From positions 1 to 60,044 of the forward strand of contig NZ_JAAKGI010000026.1 of assembly GCF_011762485.1 (NCBI RefSeq): a DNA stretch of 60,044 nucleotides. The letters are read 5' to 3'. The notes under the pieces are model-generated. The model was not told the DNA's origin. It saw only the letters and a list, made by a program, of their open reading frames with translations, and searched no databases. This DNA comes from Yeosuana marina (GTDB taxonomy: Bacteria > Bacteroidota > Bacteroidia > Flavobacteriales > Flavobacteriaceae). Shown here piece by piece: positions 1 through 8,044 of the stretch. The first letter of the stretch is position 1. Each line of letters starts with the position of its first letter. The translations under genes were made by a program, and so were the position numbers.

Positions 1-742
1 AATAGAGGTGGACTGATTCATATTTGGGGATATGTCTCTCAATAGCTTTTATAAATGCTATGGAGTTTAACACAAGGATATCTGAAGTTTTTAATGGGTC
101 TTCATTTAAAGTGGCCAACGTTAACAGATCAAACATACCTTCCAATATGATTAATTGCTTGCTGTTTTTTTGGATGTAGGTATAGGATTTGGGGCTGCTA
201 CTGTTTTTAAAAATCTTATTGCGTAACTCCCAACCGTTTTTAGCGTTCCTTAACCCAATGGCGAAATACTGGGTCTGATTATATCTGTACCAAACTTCTT
301 TGCAATGGGTTCTGGCAATCTTTAACGAAATCCCTCTAAGTTTTACATATTGGACTAAAGCAGGATGTATGATTTCTTGAACTTTAATGATTTCAATATG
401 AGCACCTGTCATTATGTTAATAGCCGTTGTATCCCACTGATGTCGTTGTTCCATTATGTTAATTGGAATGGAGTCACTTAAATACACCAGGGTGTCTTGT
501 ATAGAGCATTTTAAAATTCTACTTACTAAATCTATCACGTTTCCTCCAACACCCTCACCATGGTCGTACCATCTGTTCTTGGTTCTGGAGACTTTCAAAG
601 AGGCTTGGGTTTCTGACCTGAAAGGACTCAGAAACCAAGCTTCTTTTTCCGTTGTCCTTTTGGGAAAGTGCCCTAATTTTTCCAGTGCTTTTTCCACTGA
701 AAAATCTCGGGCTGTTTCACAATTTAATTTTTTTCTTTTCAT
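1..742 (-). CDS. Toprim/CHC2-fold primase of a mobile element, 3' part beyond the window
   Basis: An open frame on the minus strand starts with ATG at 740-742 and stays open to base 1 (247 residues seen), so the C terminus is missing. The N-terminal part (roughly residues 15-75) resembles the DnaG zinc-binding region, with a WYDHGEGVGGNVIDL stretch, but shows no obvious CHC2 cysteine set. Near residue 211 the LIILEGMFDLLTL stretch matches the Toprim EGxxD motif. Proteins of this kind prime replication of conjugative or mobilisable elements and phage satellites in Bacteroidota. The VapE-like helicase and HTH gene upstream on the same strand fit that role. Family assignment is by motif only. 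Confidence 0.75.
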   Translation of the reverse strand, partial: MKRKKLNCETARDFSVEKALEKLGHFPKRTTEKEAWFLSPFRSETQASLKVSRTKNRWYDHGEGVGGNVIDLVSRILKCSIQDTLVYLSDSIPINIMEQRHQWDTTAINIMTGAHIEIIKVQEIIHPALVQYVKLRGISLKIARTHCKEVWYRYNQTQYFAIGLRNAKNGWELRNKIFKNSSSPKSYTYIQKNSKQLIILEGMFDLLTLATLNEDPLKTSDILVLNSIAFIKAIERHIPKYESVHLY

Positions 743-771
743 CAGCTAAATAATTTCTTTTTTCTATTTTC

Positions 772-979
772 ACCTACCTAGTTACCTAAGCCGCTATTCA
801 TAAGGGTTAAGGCCTTAGGTTAGTTCGAAATTCACCTTACCTTTCCTACCAATCAGGTAAGTTGGAAGGGAAATAGGTAACCTAGTTTTTATTAATCTTA
901 CCTAAGAAATTCTCTGTATCTATAAGACATTTAAACCTCTTAGGTAACTAGGTAGGTTGTTTTACCTGTTTATAGGTAA
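772..979. repeat. Iteron-like cluster, candidate origin of the mobile element
   Basis: The gap between the primase and helicase genes, running into the last codons of the helicase gene, holds eight exact copies of one hexamer. TTACCT occurs at 782, 837, 898 and 962, and its complement AGGTAA at 855, 875, 942 and 974. The outer copies sit in a perfect 19-base inverted repeat (772-790 and 939-957, ACCTACCTAGTTACCTAAG and its complement). Chance would give about 0.1 copies of this hexamer pair in 200 bases. Iterons beside a primase-helicase gene pair are the usual form of a satellite or plasmid origin. The origin role is inference; the repeats are seen directly. Confidence 0.6.
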
Positions 980-2161
980 TTCCACTTCCCATGGACTGCT
1001 TTTAAAAGTTGATTTTGCCAAATATCCATAAACCTGTCTCTTGGAATGCTTCACGCGCTGAAAGTTAAAACCCGTAAAAGCTTTGCCTATATTTACTTGG
1101 TTCAATCTTACATTTAAACAGGACAATGCGACCATGACATCGGATGCCGTTACAAAATCTTCGATGTCGGTCGATTTTTCATAATACTTGGCAACCAGTT
1201 CTTGTTCTGTGGTGAGATTGGTATATTTCTTATTACGTTCTTCGTTTTCGCAAATATCCTGAATGGATAGTTCTGGATTAAACGTAGTGTCTTTGTAAGC
1301 TAAATGATATGCTTGCGTCCATACCTTTTTGATATCAACCTCTTTTGAATACGCAAAATCAATTTGATCCTTTAGCTCAAAGCACAACCAACGCACAGAA
1401 CCCGTTTCATCATTAAGAAAGGAAGACATATTGGTTGATCCCACAAAAGAACATATTCTGGGCAGGGTTGTGTTTTTTCTATCATAGGGCAATCTTTCAT
1501 TGATAAAGGTCTTAGAGAAAAAGGCTTTAAGAGCATTGACATCTTTTTTGGAAAGCACCGCCAATTCATCCAGGTTATAAAGAAAATTTCTGCACAGTTG
1601 AATTCTTGCATCCTTATCATTACTGATATCCTCGGCCATATATTCGCTCAATTCAGGAGGGCATAAGTATCTGCACCAGGTCGACTTCCCTGAACTTTGG
1701 CCTTTATGGCTGATTATCAAGGCCTGTTTATTGAAATAATTGGGTTCAAAGGCGCATCGTATGGCCCGAACCAACCATTTCCTTAAGTGGTATAAGAAAG
1801 CATCATCGTCATAGGTAGGTACATAGGAAGCTAATTTAGCAATATGGTCCAACCCGTCCCATTCAGGGAGGACTTGAAAATACGCTTTAATAGGGTTGTG
1901 TTTTTTGATAAGCTCTGACTTGATCAAGATCTCAAGCCTAGCGGAACTAATATCAACTCCTGCTTTGGCCAACTCTATGATCAAAGAGTTCACATTGAGA
2001 TAATGCCATGATTTGTCCCCTTTCAACGATATCTGAAAATCATGTGATATTTCATTATAAAAAATGTCATATTTTGAACATAGATATTCGTAGGTATAAT
2101 CATAAATTGTTTTCTTTTTGGGGTCTTTAACAAGATAAAGACCATTGTTTGTTGAAGCCAT
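962..2161 (-). CDS. VapE-family (virulence-associated E) P-loop helicase
   Basis: A 399-residue protein of the VapE/D5-like family, found in replication modules of phage satellites and integrative elements. Walker A is GQSSGKST at residues 154-161. A Walker B-like LYNLDELA lies near 195, followed by a KDVNALKAFFSK stretch and a sensor-like FVGSTN motif, as in SF3-type helicases. An N-terminal region of about 90 residues precedes the ATPase. It lies between the HTH gene (72 bases upstream) and the primase gene, all on the minus strand, so the three probably form one replication operon. Its C-terminal codons overlap the edge of the hexamer cluster. Confidence 0.85.
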   Translation of the reverse strand: MASTNNGLYLVKDPKKKTIYDYTYEYLCSKYDIFYNEISHDFQISLKGDKSWHYLNVNSLIIELAKAGVDISSARLEILIKSELIKKHNPIKAYFQVLPEWDGLDHIAKLASYVPTYDDDAFLYHLRKWLVRAIRCAFEPNYFNKQALIISHKGQSSGKSTWCRYLCPPELSEYMAEDISNDKDARIQLCRNFLYNLDELAVLSKKDVNALKAFFSKTFINERLPYDRKNTTLPRICSFVGSTNMSSFLNDETGSVRWLCFELKDQIDFAYSKEVDIKKVWTQAYHLAYKDTTFNPELSIQDICENEERNKKYTNLTTEQELVAKYYEKSTDIEDFVTASDVMVALSCLNVRLNQVNIGKAFTGFNFQRVKHSKRQVYGYLAKSTFKSSPWEVELPINR

Positions 2162-2232
2162 GTCATACGGTCTAGAAAACGGCGAAAAGTGTTGCCATTG
2201 AATTAAAAAAATGTTTTTGGAATTGGATTTCT

Positions 2233-2520
2233 TTACCTTCTTTTATTTCTAAAAGTGTATGCAATGGCTTCCGCCTCAATCTCATTCTTAGATTTACGAC
2301 TATTTTGCAGTAACCATTCCACAAGTCTCTTCTTCTCAAAAAAGAGCATTTTTCCGTTGGGTTTAGAATGTGGAATTTTTCCGGAAGCCGTTAGTTTATA
2401 AAGATAGCTTCTGGATATACCTGTATAGTCACAGGCTTCGTCAAAAGTCAAAACTTCTTTGTTTCCAATGAGTAGTTTTTCTAAACGATTTAATCGTTCA
2501 AGAATTAAAATAGTGTCCAT
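2233..2520 (-). CDS. Excisionase-like helix-turn-helix protein
   Basis: A 95-residue protein with a MerR/excisionase-type winged helix (HTH_17 family). The LTFDEACDYTGISRSYLYKLT stretch is the helix-turn-helix, and the SGKIPHSKPNGKMLFFEKKRLVEWL stretch, written here in parts as GKIPHSKPNGK and FEKKRLVEWL, is the wing. The N-terminal 25 residues look like a short coiled coil. Such proteins typically precede VapE or primase genes in Bacteroidota integrative elements and act as excision or replication regulators. It starts the leftward operon. The exact role (excision factor or repressor) cannot be told from sequence. Confidence 0.8.
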   Translation of the reverse strand: MDTILILERLNRLEKLLIGNKEVLTFDEACDYTGISRSYLYKLTASGKIPHSKPNGKMLFFEKKRLVEWLLQNSRKSKNEIEAEAIAYTFRNKRR

Positions 2521-2885
2521 TTTTATTGTTTTTAAATTTATAAAATGAACAAAAGCGCTTTTGCCTTCCCTTATGGGATTATGGTAATAAAAGTATAAAA
2601 TGTGGCTATTGAAAGAAAAAATAAAATCAATTAGTTATTCACAAATATTTGATAAACAACTTGTTAAAATAAAATAAATCAATTTTTATGACTTAATGAC
2701 AAATATATTTTGAATGATATCATTTGGTATCATTTACCACAAAACTAAATGACCAAAAAATGACAGTTTTTGAATAGAATTAGAGTTATTAACAGTTAAA
2801 AAAGGTATAATAAAAATTTTGAAAGTGTAAACATCAACTTTACCTCCATCTAATCATCAAAATTTTTCAAATACAACATCCTTAG
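2521..2885. other. AT-rich intergenic region between divergent HTH and Fic genes
   Basis: This is the gene-free stretch upstream of two divergent genes. It contains a short perfect palindrome ATGATATCAT at 2714-2723, followed by another TATCATT half at about 2728. No integrase gene, tRNA fragment or convincing attachment site was seen. The right border of the mobile element may lie here or beyond the Fic gene. Confidence 0.5.
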
Positions 2886-2957
2886 AATGATAAATTAATT
2901 TAAAAATTTTATCATTAATTAAAATTATGATAAGAAAAATGCATTTTCTTATCATAA
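2886..2957. promoter_or_regulatory. Double palindromic operator upstream of fic
   Basis: Two inverted repeats share the same half-site, ATGATAA followed by A or G. The distal one has 9-base arms (2886-2894 and 2908-2916). The proximal one has perfect 14-base arms (2925-2938 and 2944-2957) around a 5-base centre. The four half-sites begin at 2887, 2908 (reversed), 2927 and 2948 (reversed), so the pair repeats with an exact 40-base period. The proximal palindrome lies immediately upstream of the -7 box, where the -33 element would be. This suggests a repressor site, perhaps for the Fic protein's own winged helix. Confidence 0.6.
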
Positions 2958-2962
2958 CAAGT

Positions 2963-2970
2963 TATCTTTG
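2963..2970 (+). promoter_or_regulatory. Promoter -7 box of fic
   Basis: TATCTTTG matches the Bacteroidota -7 consensus TAnnTTTG and lies 27 bases before the fic start codon. No TTG is visible at the -33 distance; the palindrome occupies that region. Confidence 0.5.
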
Positions 2971-2997
2971 TAAACAAAATTAACATTTTTATACATA

Positions 2998-4071
2998 ATG
3001 GAATCTGAAAATTTAAGACCTCTTCCTCTAAAACAGGATATTGAAAGCAAAAAAGTACTAAAAAAATTAGCTTCAGCACACAGGGCATTAGCTGAATTAA
3101 AAGGTATTGTATCAAGTATTCCTAATGAAAATATTTTAATAAACACATTAGGTCTTCAGGAAGCAAAGGACAGTTCTGCTATCGAAAATATTATTACAAC
3201 TCATGATGATATCTTTAAAGCTGAATTAAATTTAGATGGTTTTAAGTCTTTAAATGCAAAAGAGGTCCAGAATTATATTTCTGCATTAAAAAAAGGATTT
3301 GAATTAATTAAAAAAAATAGAATATTAAAAAACAATGATATTATTACAATTCAATCCGAATTAGAAAAAAACAATGCTGGTTTCAGAAAAGTCCCAGGAA
3401 CAAATTTAAAAAATGCAACAACAGGAGAAATTGTATATACACCACCTCAAGACTATAATACTATAAGAGATTTAATGAAAAATCTTGAACAATATATAAA
3501 CGATCCAACAATGTCTGATTTTGACACGTTAGTCAAAATGGCTATTATCCATTATCAATTTGAAAGTATCCATCCATTTTATGATGGTAATGGAAGAACT
3601 GGACGTATCATTAATGTATTATACCTAGTAATGAATGACTTACTCAATTTACCTGTACTCTATTTAAGTCGTTACATTATTGAACATAAGGTAGATTATT
3701 ATAAGCTTTTACAGGAGGTTAGAGAAACTGATAATTGGGAAAATTGGGTTTTGTACATGTTAGATTCGGTGGAACAAATTTCAAAGGAAACTATCGTTTT
3801 AATTGGAAAAATTAGAGATTTAATATATGAATATAAAAATTTATTGAGAAACAATTACAAATTTTATAGCCAAGACTTATTAAATAATTTATTTAAGCAT
3901 CCATATACAAAAATCGAGTTTATAGAAAATGATTTAGGTGTCTCCAGGATAACAGCTTCAAAATATTTAAATCTATTAGCTAAAGACAATGTACTAAAAA
4001 AAGAAAAATTAGGTACTGGAAACTATTATGTTAATGAGAGATTAATAAAAATACTAACTCTTAGAGATTAA
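2998..4071 (+). CDS. Class II Fic-domain protein (AMPylator) with C-terminal winged helix
   Basis: A 357-residue Fic-family protein, predicted to transfer AMP or another nucleotide monophosphate to a hydroxyl side chain of target proteins. The Fic core HPFYDGNGRTGR is at residues 192-203, with all catalytic residues present. An inhibitory SxxxEN motif (SSAIEN, residues 59-64) lies N-terminal to the core, which defines class II self-inhibited Fic proteins. Residues of about 290-357 form a winged helix (IEFIENDLGVSRITASKYL), as in Fic proteins thought to regulate themselves. The gene stands alone, with a palindromic operator in front and a strong terminator behind. It could be cargo of the neighbouring mobile element. 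The target is unknown. Confidence 0.9.
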   Translation: MESENLRPLPLKQDIESKKVLKKLASAHRALAELKGIVSSIPNENILINTLGLQEAKDSSAIENIITTHDDIFKAELNLDGFKSLNAKEVQNYISALKKGFELIKKNRILKNNDIITIQSELEKNNAGFRKVPGTNLKNATTGEIVYTPPQDYNTIRDLMKNLEQYINDPTMSDFDTLVKMAIIHYQFESIHPFYDGNGRTGRIINVLYLVMNDLLNLPVLYLSRYIIEHKVDYYKLLQEVRETDNWENWVLYMLDSVEQISKETIVLIGKIRDLIYEYKNLLRNNYKFYSQDLLNNLFKHPYTKIEFIENDLGVSRITASKYLNLLAKDNVLKKEKLGTGNYYVNERLIKILTLRD

Positions 4072-4100
4072 ATACTGCTACTCCATATTGATGAAGGCTA

Positions 4101-4141
4101 TTAAAAACAAAAAGTAATACACTATTACTTTTTGTTTTTAA
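4101..4141 (+). terminator. Intrinsic terminator after fic
   Basis: A perfect 19-base inverted repeat (4101-4119 and 4123-4141) with a 3-base loop. The right arm ends in a T-rich run. It starts 30 bases after the fic stop codon. Confidence 0.8.
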
Positions 4142-4326
4142 TTCGTCAATGGATAATTGCAAAATAAACTTTGAATAGTATTATGTCGTTTTGACCTTCT
4201 TATCAAAACCCAAATGTTAAAGTATGTTAAATCGAGACCAATTCGGTGACCTATAAAAACCGGACCTTTCTTAAGCCCTATAAACACTAGAAAGTTAAAT
4301 TTATGGTCGTTGTCTCCGACTCCACA

Positions 4327-4363
4327 AATAACCCTTGTATAGTCAATATATACGAGGGTTATT
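4327..4363 (+). terminator. Hairpin with T-rich tail
   Basis: Arms 4327-4341 and 4349-4363 pair over 15 bases with one mismatch around a 7-base loop, followed by attttta. It has the shape of an intrinsic terminator, but no gene end lies just upstream, so it may be left over from a lost gene. Confidence 0.55.
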
Positions 4364-4503
4364 ATTTTTAGTTGACAATATAGTTGACATTTTTTTATGT
4401 AATTTTAGTGATATCTAAAACTCATGATACAACGGGATAGGTCGGACAAGGTGATGAAAGTGATCATAGCAATAATTATTGTAAATCCTTTTAATAGCTT
4501 AGG

Positions 4504-4587
4504 ATGAAAAGAGTTTTTAAGCGGCTCAAAAAATTCCGTTTTCAGTGGTTTGCTTTAACCTTTTTTTGCATTCATGTGAGAAATTAA
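4504..4587 (+). CDS. 27-codon signal-peptide-like ORF, possible stump of a SusC-like gene
   Basis: An ATG-started frame of 27 codons ends 15 bases before the GH16 gene. It begins MKRVFKRLKKF and continues with a hydrophobic FALTFFCI stretch before a stop. A basic N terminus followed by a hydrophobic core is the shape of the start of flavobacterial SusC-like TonB-dependent receptors, the gene expected at this point of a laminarin locus. It could instead be a short leader peptide or chance. No further receptor sequence follows. Confidence 0.3.
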   Translation: MKRVFKRLKKFRFQWFALTFFCIHVRN

Positions 4588-4602
4588 AAAAAAATCAAAA
4601 AG

Positions 4603-5724
4603 ATGAAACTAATTGATAAACCTATCTCCAAAATATTACTACTTGTTTTCATAAGCTTGACATATCTTTCTTGTAGTAATTCAGATTCACCTCCTGATGA
4701 CCCTATTGATAATCCAACGCAAGAAATACTTCCAGCAAATTTAGTGCTAAATGTAACGGTATTAAATACTGATGCCACAAATCCAAATGGAGATGGTTCC
4801 GGAAAAATACAATGTACAGCAACTGCAGATAATGCTGTTAAATACGGTTTTATATTTGGTAATGCTTCAGAAATACAAAATACTACAGGCACCATAGATT
4901 ATACATTTACTGAGCCTGGAACTAATAATTATACCATTTCGGTAATTGCTTATTCAAGTACAAACAATACAGTTAGCACATTTAAGATAACTACTGTATA
5001 TGTAACTGAACCCGAACTGCAACTAGTTTGGTCTGATGAATTTGATGTAGATGGAAGTCCAAATCCCAATAACTGGGGGTATAATATTGGAACAGGATCT
5101 AATGGTTGGGGAAATGGCGAAAGTCAATACTATACAGATAGAAGTGACAATGTAATTGTAGAAGGTGGCTTGTTAAAAATTACAGCAAAAAAAGAAAGCT
5201 ATAGTGGTTCAGAATATACTTCAGCGCGTTTGTTAACTCAAGGCAAATATGAATTTACCTATGGCCGCGTAGATGTGAGAGCAAAATTACCAGAAGGTGA
5301 TGGCACATGGCCGGCTATATGGATGCTGGGCGCTAATATTAATACTGTAGGCTGGCCAGCTTGTGGAGAAATTGATATTATGGAGCACTGGGGATACGAC
5401 CCAGGAAAAGTTCATAGTGCAACACACACTACAGCATGCTCAGGAGCTTGCACTAGTGCAAGGGTGGGCACAACAAATTTACCAGATTTTTCAACTGCAT
5501 TTCATGTATATTCCATTGAATGGGATAAAAATGAAATACGATTTTTAATTGACGGTGTATTTAAATACAAATATGCACCAGCTACAAAAACCAATGATAA
5601 TTATCCTTACACTGCAAATCAATTTATTATACTAAATGTAGCCATGGGCGGATCATGGTTTACAATAGATCCTAATTTCACAGAATCTACAATGGAAGTT
5701 GATTATGTTAGAGTTTATCAATAA
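4603..5724 (+). CDS. GH16 endo-beta-1,3-glucanase (laminarinase-type) lipoprotein
   Basis: A 373-residue lipoprotein. The signal peptide ends in a lipobox with Cys24 (LTYLSC) followed by acidic residues. Residues of about 40-135 form an Ig/PKD-like domain. Residues of about 140-373 are a GH16 catalytic domain with the signature GEIDIMEHWG: Glu256 is the expected nucleophile, Asp258 assists and Glu261 is the acid/base. The Trp-rich cleft residues WPAIWML typical of GH16_3 laminarinases are present. It probably sits on the outer membrane and cuts laminarin or mixed-linkage beta-glucan into oligosaccharides for the GH3 enzymes encoded just downstream (21-base gap). Confidence 0.92.
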   Translation: MKLIDKPISKILLLVFISLTYLSCSNSDSPPDDPIDNPTQEILPANLVLNVTVLNTDATNPNGDGSGKIQCTATADNAVKYGFIFGNASEIQNTTGTIDYTFTEPGTNNYTISVIAYSSTNNTVSTFKITTVYVTEPELQLVWSDEFDVDGSPNPNNWGYNIGTGSNGWGNGESQYYTDRSDNVIVEGGLLKITAKKESYSGSEYTSARLLTQGKYEFTYGRVDVRAKLPEGDGTWPAIWMLGANINTVGWPACGEIDIMEHWGYDPGKVHSATHTTACSGACTSARVGTTNLPDFSTAFHVYSIEWDKNEIRFLIDGVFKYKYAPATKTNDNYPYTANQFIILNVAMGGSWFTIDPNFTESTMEVDYVRVYQ

Positions 5725-5745
5725 TTTTTTACAAAACAAACAAAA

Positions 5746-8034
5746 ATGAACAAACACATATTTACATTTGCTTGCATTACTACGCTTTTTTTATCAATAA
5801 TTAGTTGTCAAACTACTACAAAAGATTCATCAAAAAAGTCCGTAGACAAAAAAGTAGACTCTTTATTGAGCATCATGACTCTTGAAGAAAAAATTGGACA
5901 AATGAATCAGTACAGTGGTTTTTATGATGTTACGGGTCCTGCACCTTCAGCAGGAGACGCTGCCAATAAATACAAACATTTAGAACAAGGTTTAGTAGGC
6001 TCTATGCTAAATATCAAAAGTGTTAAAGAAGTTAGAGCATTTCAAAAAATAGCTGTTGAAAAAACTAGATTAGGTATTCCTTTGTTATTTGGTTTTGATG
6101 TTGTTCATGGTTTCAAAACATTAACGCCAATACCACTCGCAGAATCTGCTAGCTGGGATTTAGAAGCTATTAAAAAATCTGCAGAGAATGCTGCAATTGA
6201 AGCCTCTGCGGCTGGTATTAACTGGACATTTGCTCCCATGGTAGACATTTCAAGAGATGCACGATGGGGAAGAGTTATGGAAGGCGCTGGAGAAGACACT
6301 TATTTAGGTAGCTTAATAGCAAAAGCAAGAGTTGAAGGGTTTCAAGGAGAAGATTTATCAGCAAATAATACGATAGCGGCCTGTGCTAAACATTTTGCTG
6401 GTTATGGTTTTGGCATAGCGGCTAAAGAGTATAACACTGTAGATATGAGTTTAACCATGTTGCATAACGTTGTATTACCTCCTTTTAAAGCCGCTAAAGA
6501 TGCTGGTGTAAAAACATTTATGACTGCATTTAACGACTTTAACGGTATTCCGGCAACGGGTAATGTGTATTTACAACGAGATATCTTAAAAAAGGATTGG
6601 GATTTTAAAGGCTTTGTAATTTCAGATTGGGGTTCAATTGAAGAAATGCGAACTCATGGCTATGCTAAAGATATGAAAGATGCGTCTAGATTAGCCGTTT
6701 TAGCTGGATGTGATATGGATATGGAATCCTATGCCTATGTAAAAAATTTAGCCGATTTAGTTAAAGAAGGTCTAGTTGATGAATCTTTAATTAATGATGC
6801 TGCAGGTAGAATTTTAAAAGTAAAATTTGAGCTAGGTCTTTTTGATAATCCTTATAAATATTGCAATGAAGCAAGAGAAAAAGAAATTATTGGCAACAAT
6901 AAATTACATGATGCTTCTTTGGATATAGCAAAAAAATCTATTGTATTGTTAAAAAATAACAATCAATTATTACCGCTTAAAAAAGGAGGTTTAAATATTG
7001 CTGTTATTGGAGATTTAGCTGATGACAAATCAAGTCCGTTAGGAAGTTGGAGATTAGCAGCGGATGACAATACGGCTGTTTCTGTTATTGAAGGTCTTCA
7101 AGCGTATCCTGACAATAAAATTACTTACGCTTCTGGACCAAAATTATTTGAAGATTCACCAAATTTTGTTAATGAGATTAAAATTAACACAACAGATAAA
7201 TCTGGATTTAGTGAAGCTGTAAATGCTGCCAAAAACAAGGATGTTGTAATTATGGTATTAGGTGAACACGGATTTCAATCTGGTGAAGCACGAAGTAGAA
7301 CAAATTTAGATTTACCTAGTTTCCAAGAAGAATTGCTCGAAGCTGTTTATAAAGTAAATAAAAACATCGTTTTAGTTATGATGAATGGACGCCCATTGGC
7401 TATAAACTGGGCCAATGATCATATTCCTTCAATTGTTGAAGCTTGGCAATTAGGAACAGAAAGTGGTAATGCCATTGCTCAAGTATTATATGGCGACTAC
7501 AATCCTAGTGGAAAATTAACCATGAGTTTTCCTCAAAATGTAGGTCAAATTCCTATTTATTATAATTATAAAAATACAGGAAGACCTCAAGCCAAAGGAC
7601 CTGATCAAGTATTCTGGGCACACTACTCAGATGTTAGCAATGCGCCTTTATATCCATTTGGATATGGTTTAAGTTACACAACATTTACCTATGAAAACAT
7701 TAAATTAAGTTCAGAGTCATTTAATAAAGAAGGCTCATTAAAGGTGTCTTTCACATTAAAAAATACAGGTAATTATGCAGGACGAGAAGTTGTTCAAATG
7801 TATATTCGAGATATGGTAGGAAGTACAACAAGACCTATTAAAGAACTAAAAGGCTTTGAGTTAGTTAATCTTAAGCCCGGTGAATCTAAAGAGGTTTCTT
7901 TTACTATTGATACCAAAACAATTCAGTTTTATACAGCAAACAATAAATGGGAAGCAGAACCTGGAGATTTTAAAGTATTTATCGGAGGAAGTTCTGTAAC
8001 ATCATTAGAAGCTGATTTTTCTTATGTAGACTAA
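5746..8034 (+). CDS. GH3 beta-glucosidase, lipoprotein (BglX-like)
   Basis: A 762-residue, full-length GH3 enzyme with a lipoprotein signal (Cys21, SIISC). The N-terminal barrel carries the CAKHFAGYG motif and the nucleophile Asp294 in GFVISDWGS. The second alpha/beta domain follows, then a C-terminal fibronectin III-like domain (from about residue 650, YPFGYGLSYTTF). It would remove glucose from the non-reducing end of beta-glucan oligosaccharides in the periplasm or on the cell surface. It is the second gene of the locus and is probably co-transcribed with the GH16 gene. The exact linkage preference cannot be read from the sequence. Confidence 0.92.
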   Translation: MNKHIFTFACITTLFLSIISCQTTTKDSSKKSVDKKVDSLLSIMTLEEKIGQMNQYSGFYDVTGPAPSAGDAANKYKHLEQGLVGSMLNIKSVKEVRAFQKIAVEKTRLGIPLLFGFDVVHGFKTLTPIPLAESASWDLEAIKKSAENAAIEASAAGINWTFAPMVDISRDARWGRVMEGAGEDTYLGSLIAKARVEGFQGEDLSANNTIAACAKHFAGYGFGIAAKEYNTVDMSLTMLHNVVLPPFKAAKDAGVKTFMTAFNDFNGIPATGNVYLQRDILKKDWDFKGFVISDWGSIEEMRTHGYAKDMKDASRLAVLAGCDMDMESYAYVKNLADLVKEGLVDESLINDAAGRILKVKFELGLFDNPYKYCNEAREKEIIGNNKLHDASLDIAKKSIVLLKNNNQLLPLKKGGLNIAVIGDLADDKSSPLGSWRLAADDNTAVSVIEGLQAYPDNKITYASGPKLFEDSPNFVNEIKINTTDKSGFSEAVNAAKNKDVVIMVLGEHGFQSGEARSRTNLDLPSFQEELLEAVYKVNKNIVLVMMNGRPLAINWANDHIPSIVEAWQLGTESGNAIAQVLYGDYNPSGKLTMSFPQNVGQIPIYYNYKNTGRPQAKGPDQVFWAHYSDVSNAPLYPFGYGLSYTTFTYENIKLSSESFNKEGSLKVSFTLKNTGNYAGREVVQMYIRDMVGSTTRPIKELKGFELVNLKPGESKEVSFTIDTKTIQFYTANNKWEAEPGDFKVFIGGSSVTSLEADFSYVD

Positions 8035-8044
8035 TATATACTAG

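Larger units (their letters stand above)
4142..4602. other. Gene-poor stretch before the beta-glucan locus
   Basis: About 460 bases without a recognisable full gene. It holds a second hairpin (4327-4363), two TTGACA-like hexamers at 4372 and 4384 followed by a T-rich run and TAATTTTA at 4400 (possible but weak promoter), and two tiny open frames (4423-4506 and 4504-4587). In complete laminarin loci of this family the SusC/SusD genes would normally stand upstream of the GH16 gene; they are not here. The junction between mobile DNA and the chromosome probably falls in this stretch, but no repeat marks it. Confidence 0.4.

Noticed and set aside
456..749. 97-codon open frame on the plus strand
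   Set aside because: It is antisense to the partial primase frame, which has clear Toprim motifs and runs through to base 1.
4310..4330. Sequence resembling a tRNA or tmRNA 3' end (att-like)
   Set aside because: It lacks the TTCGA T-loop and pairing; the resemblance is limited to a few bases, so it does not support an attachment site.
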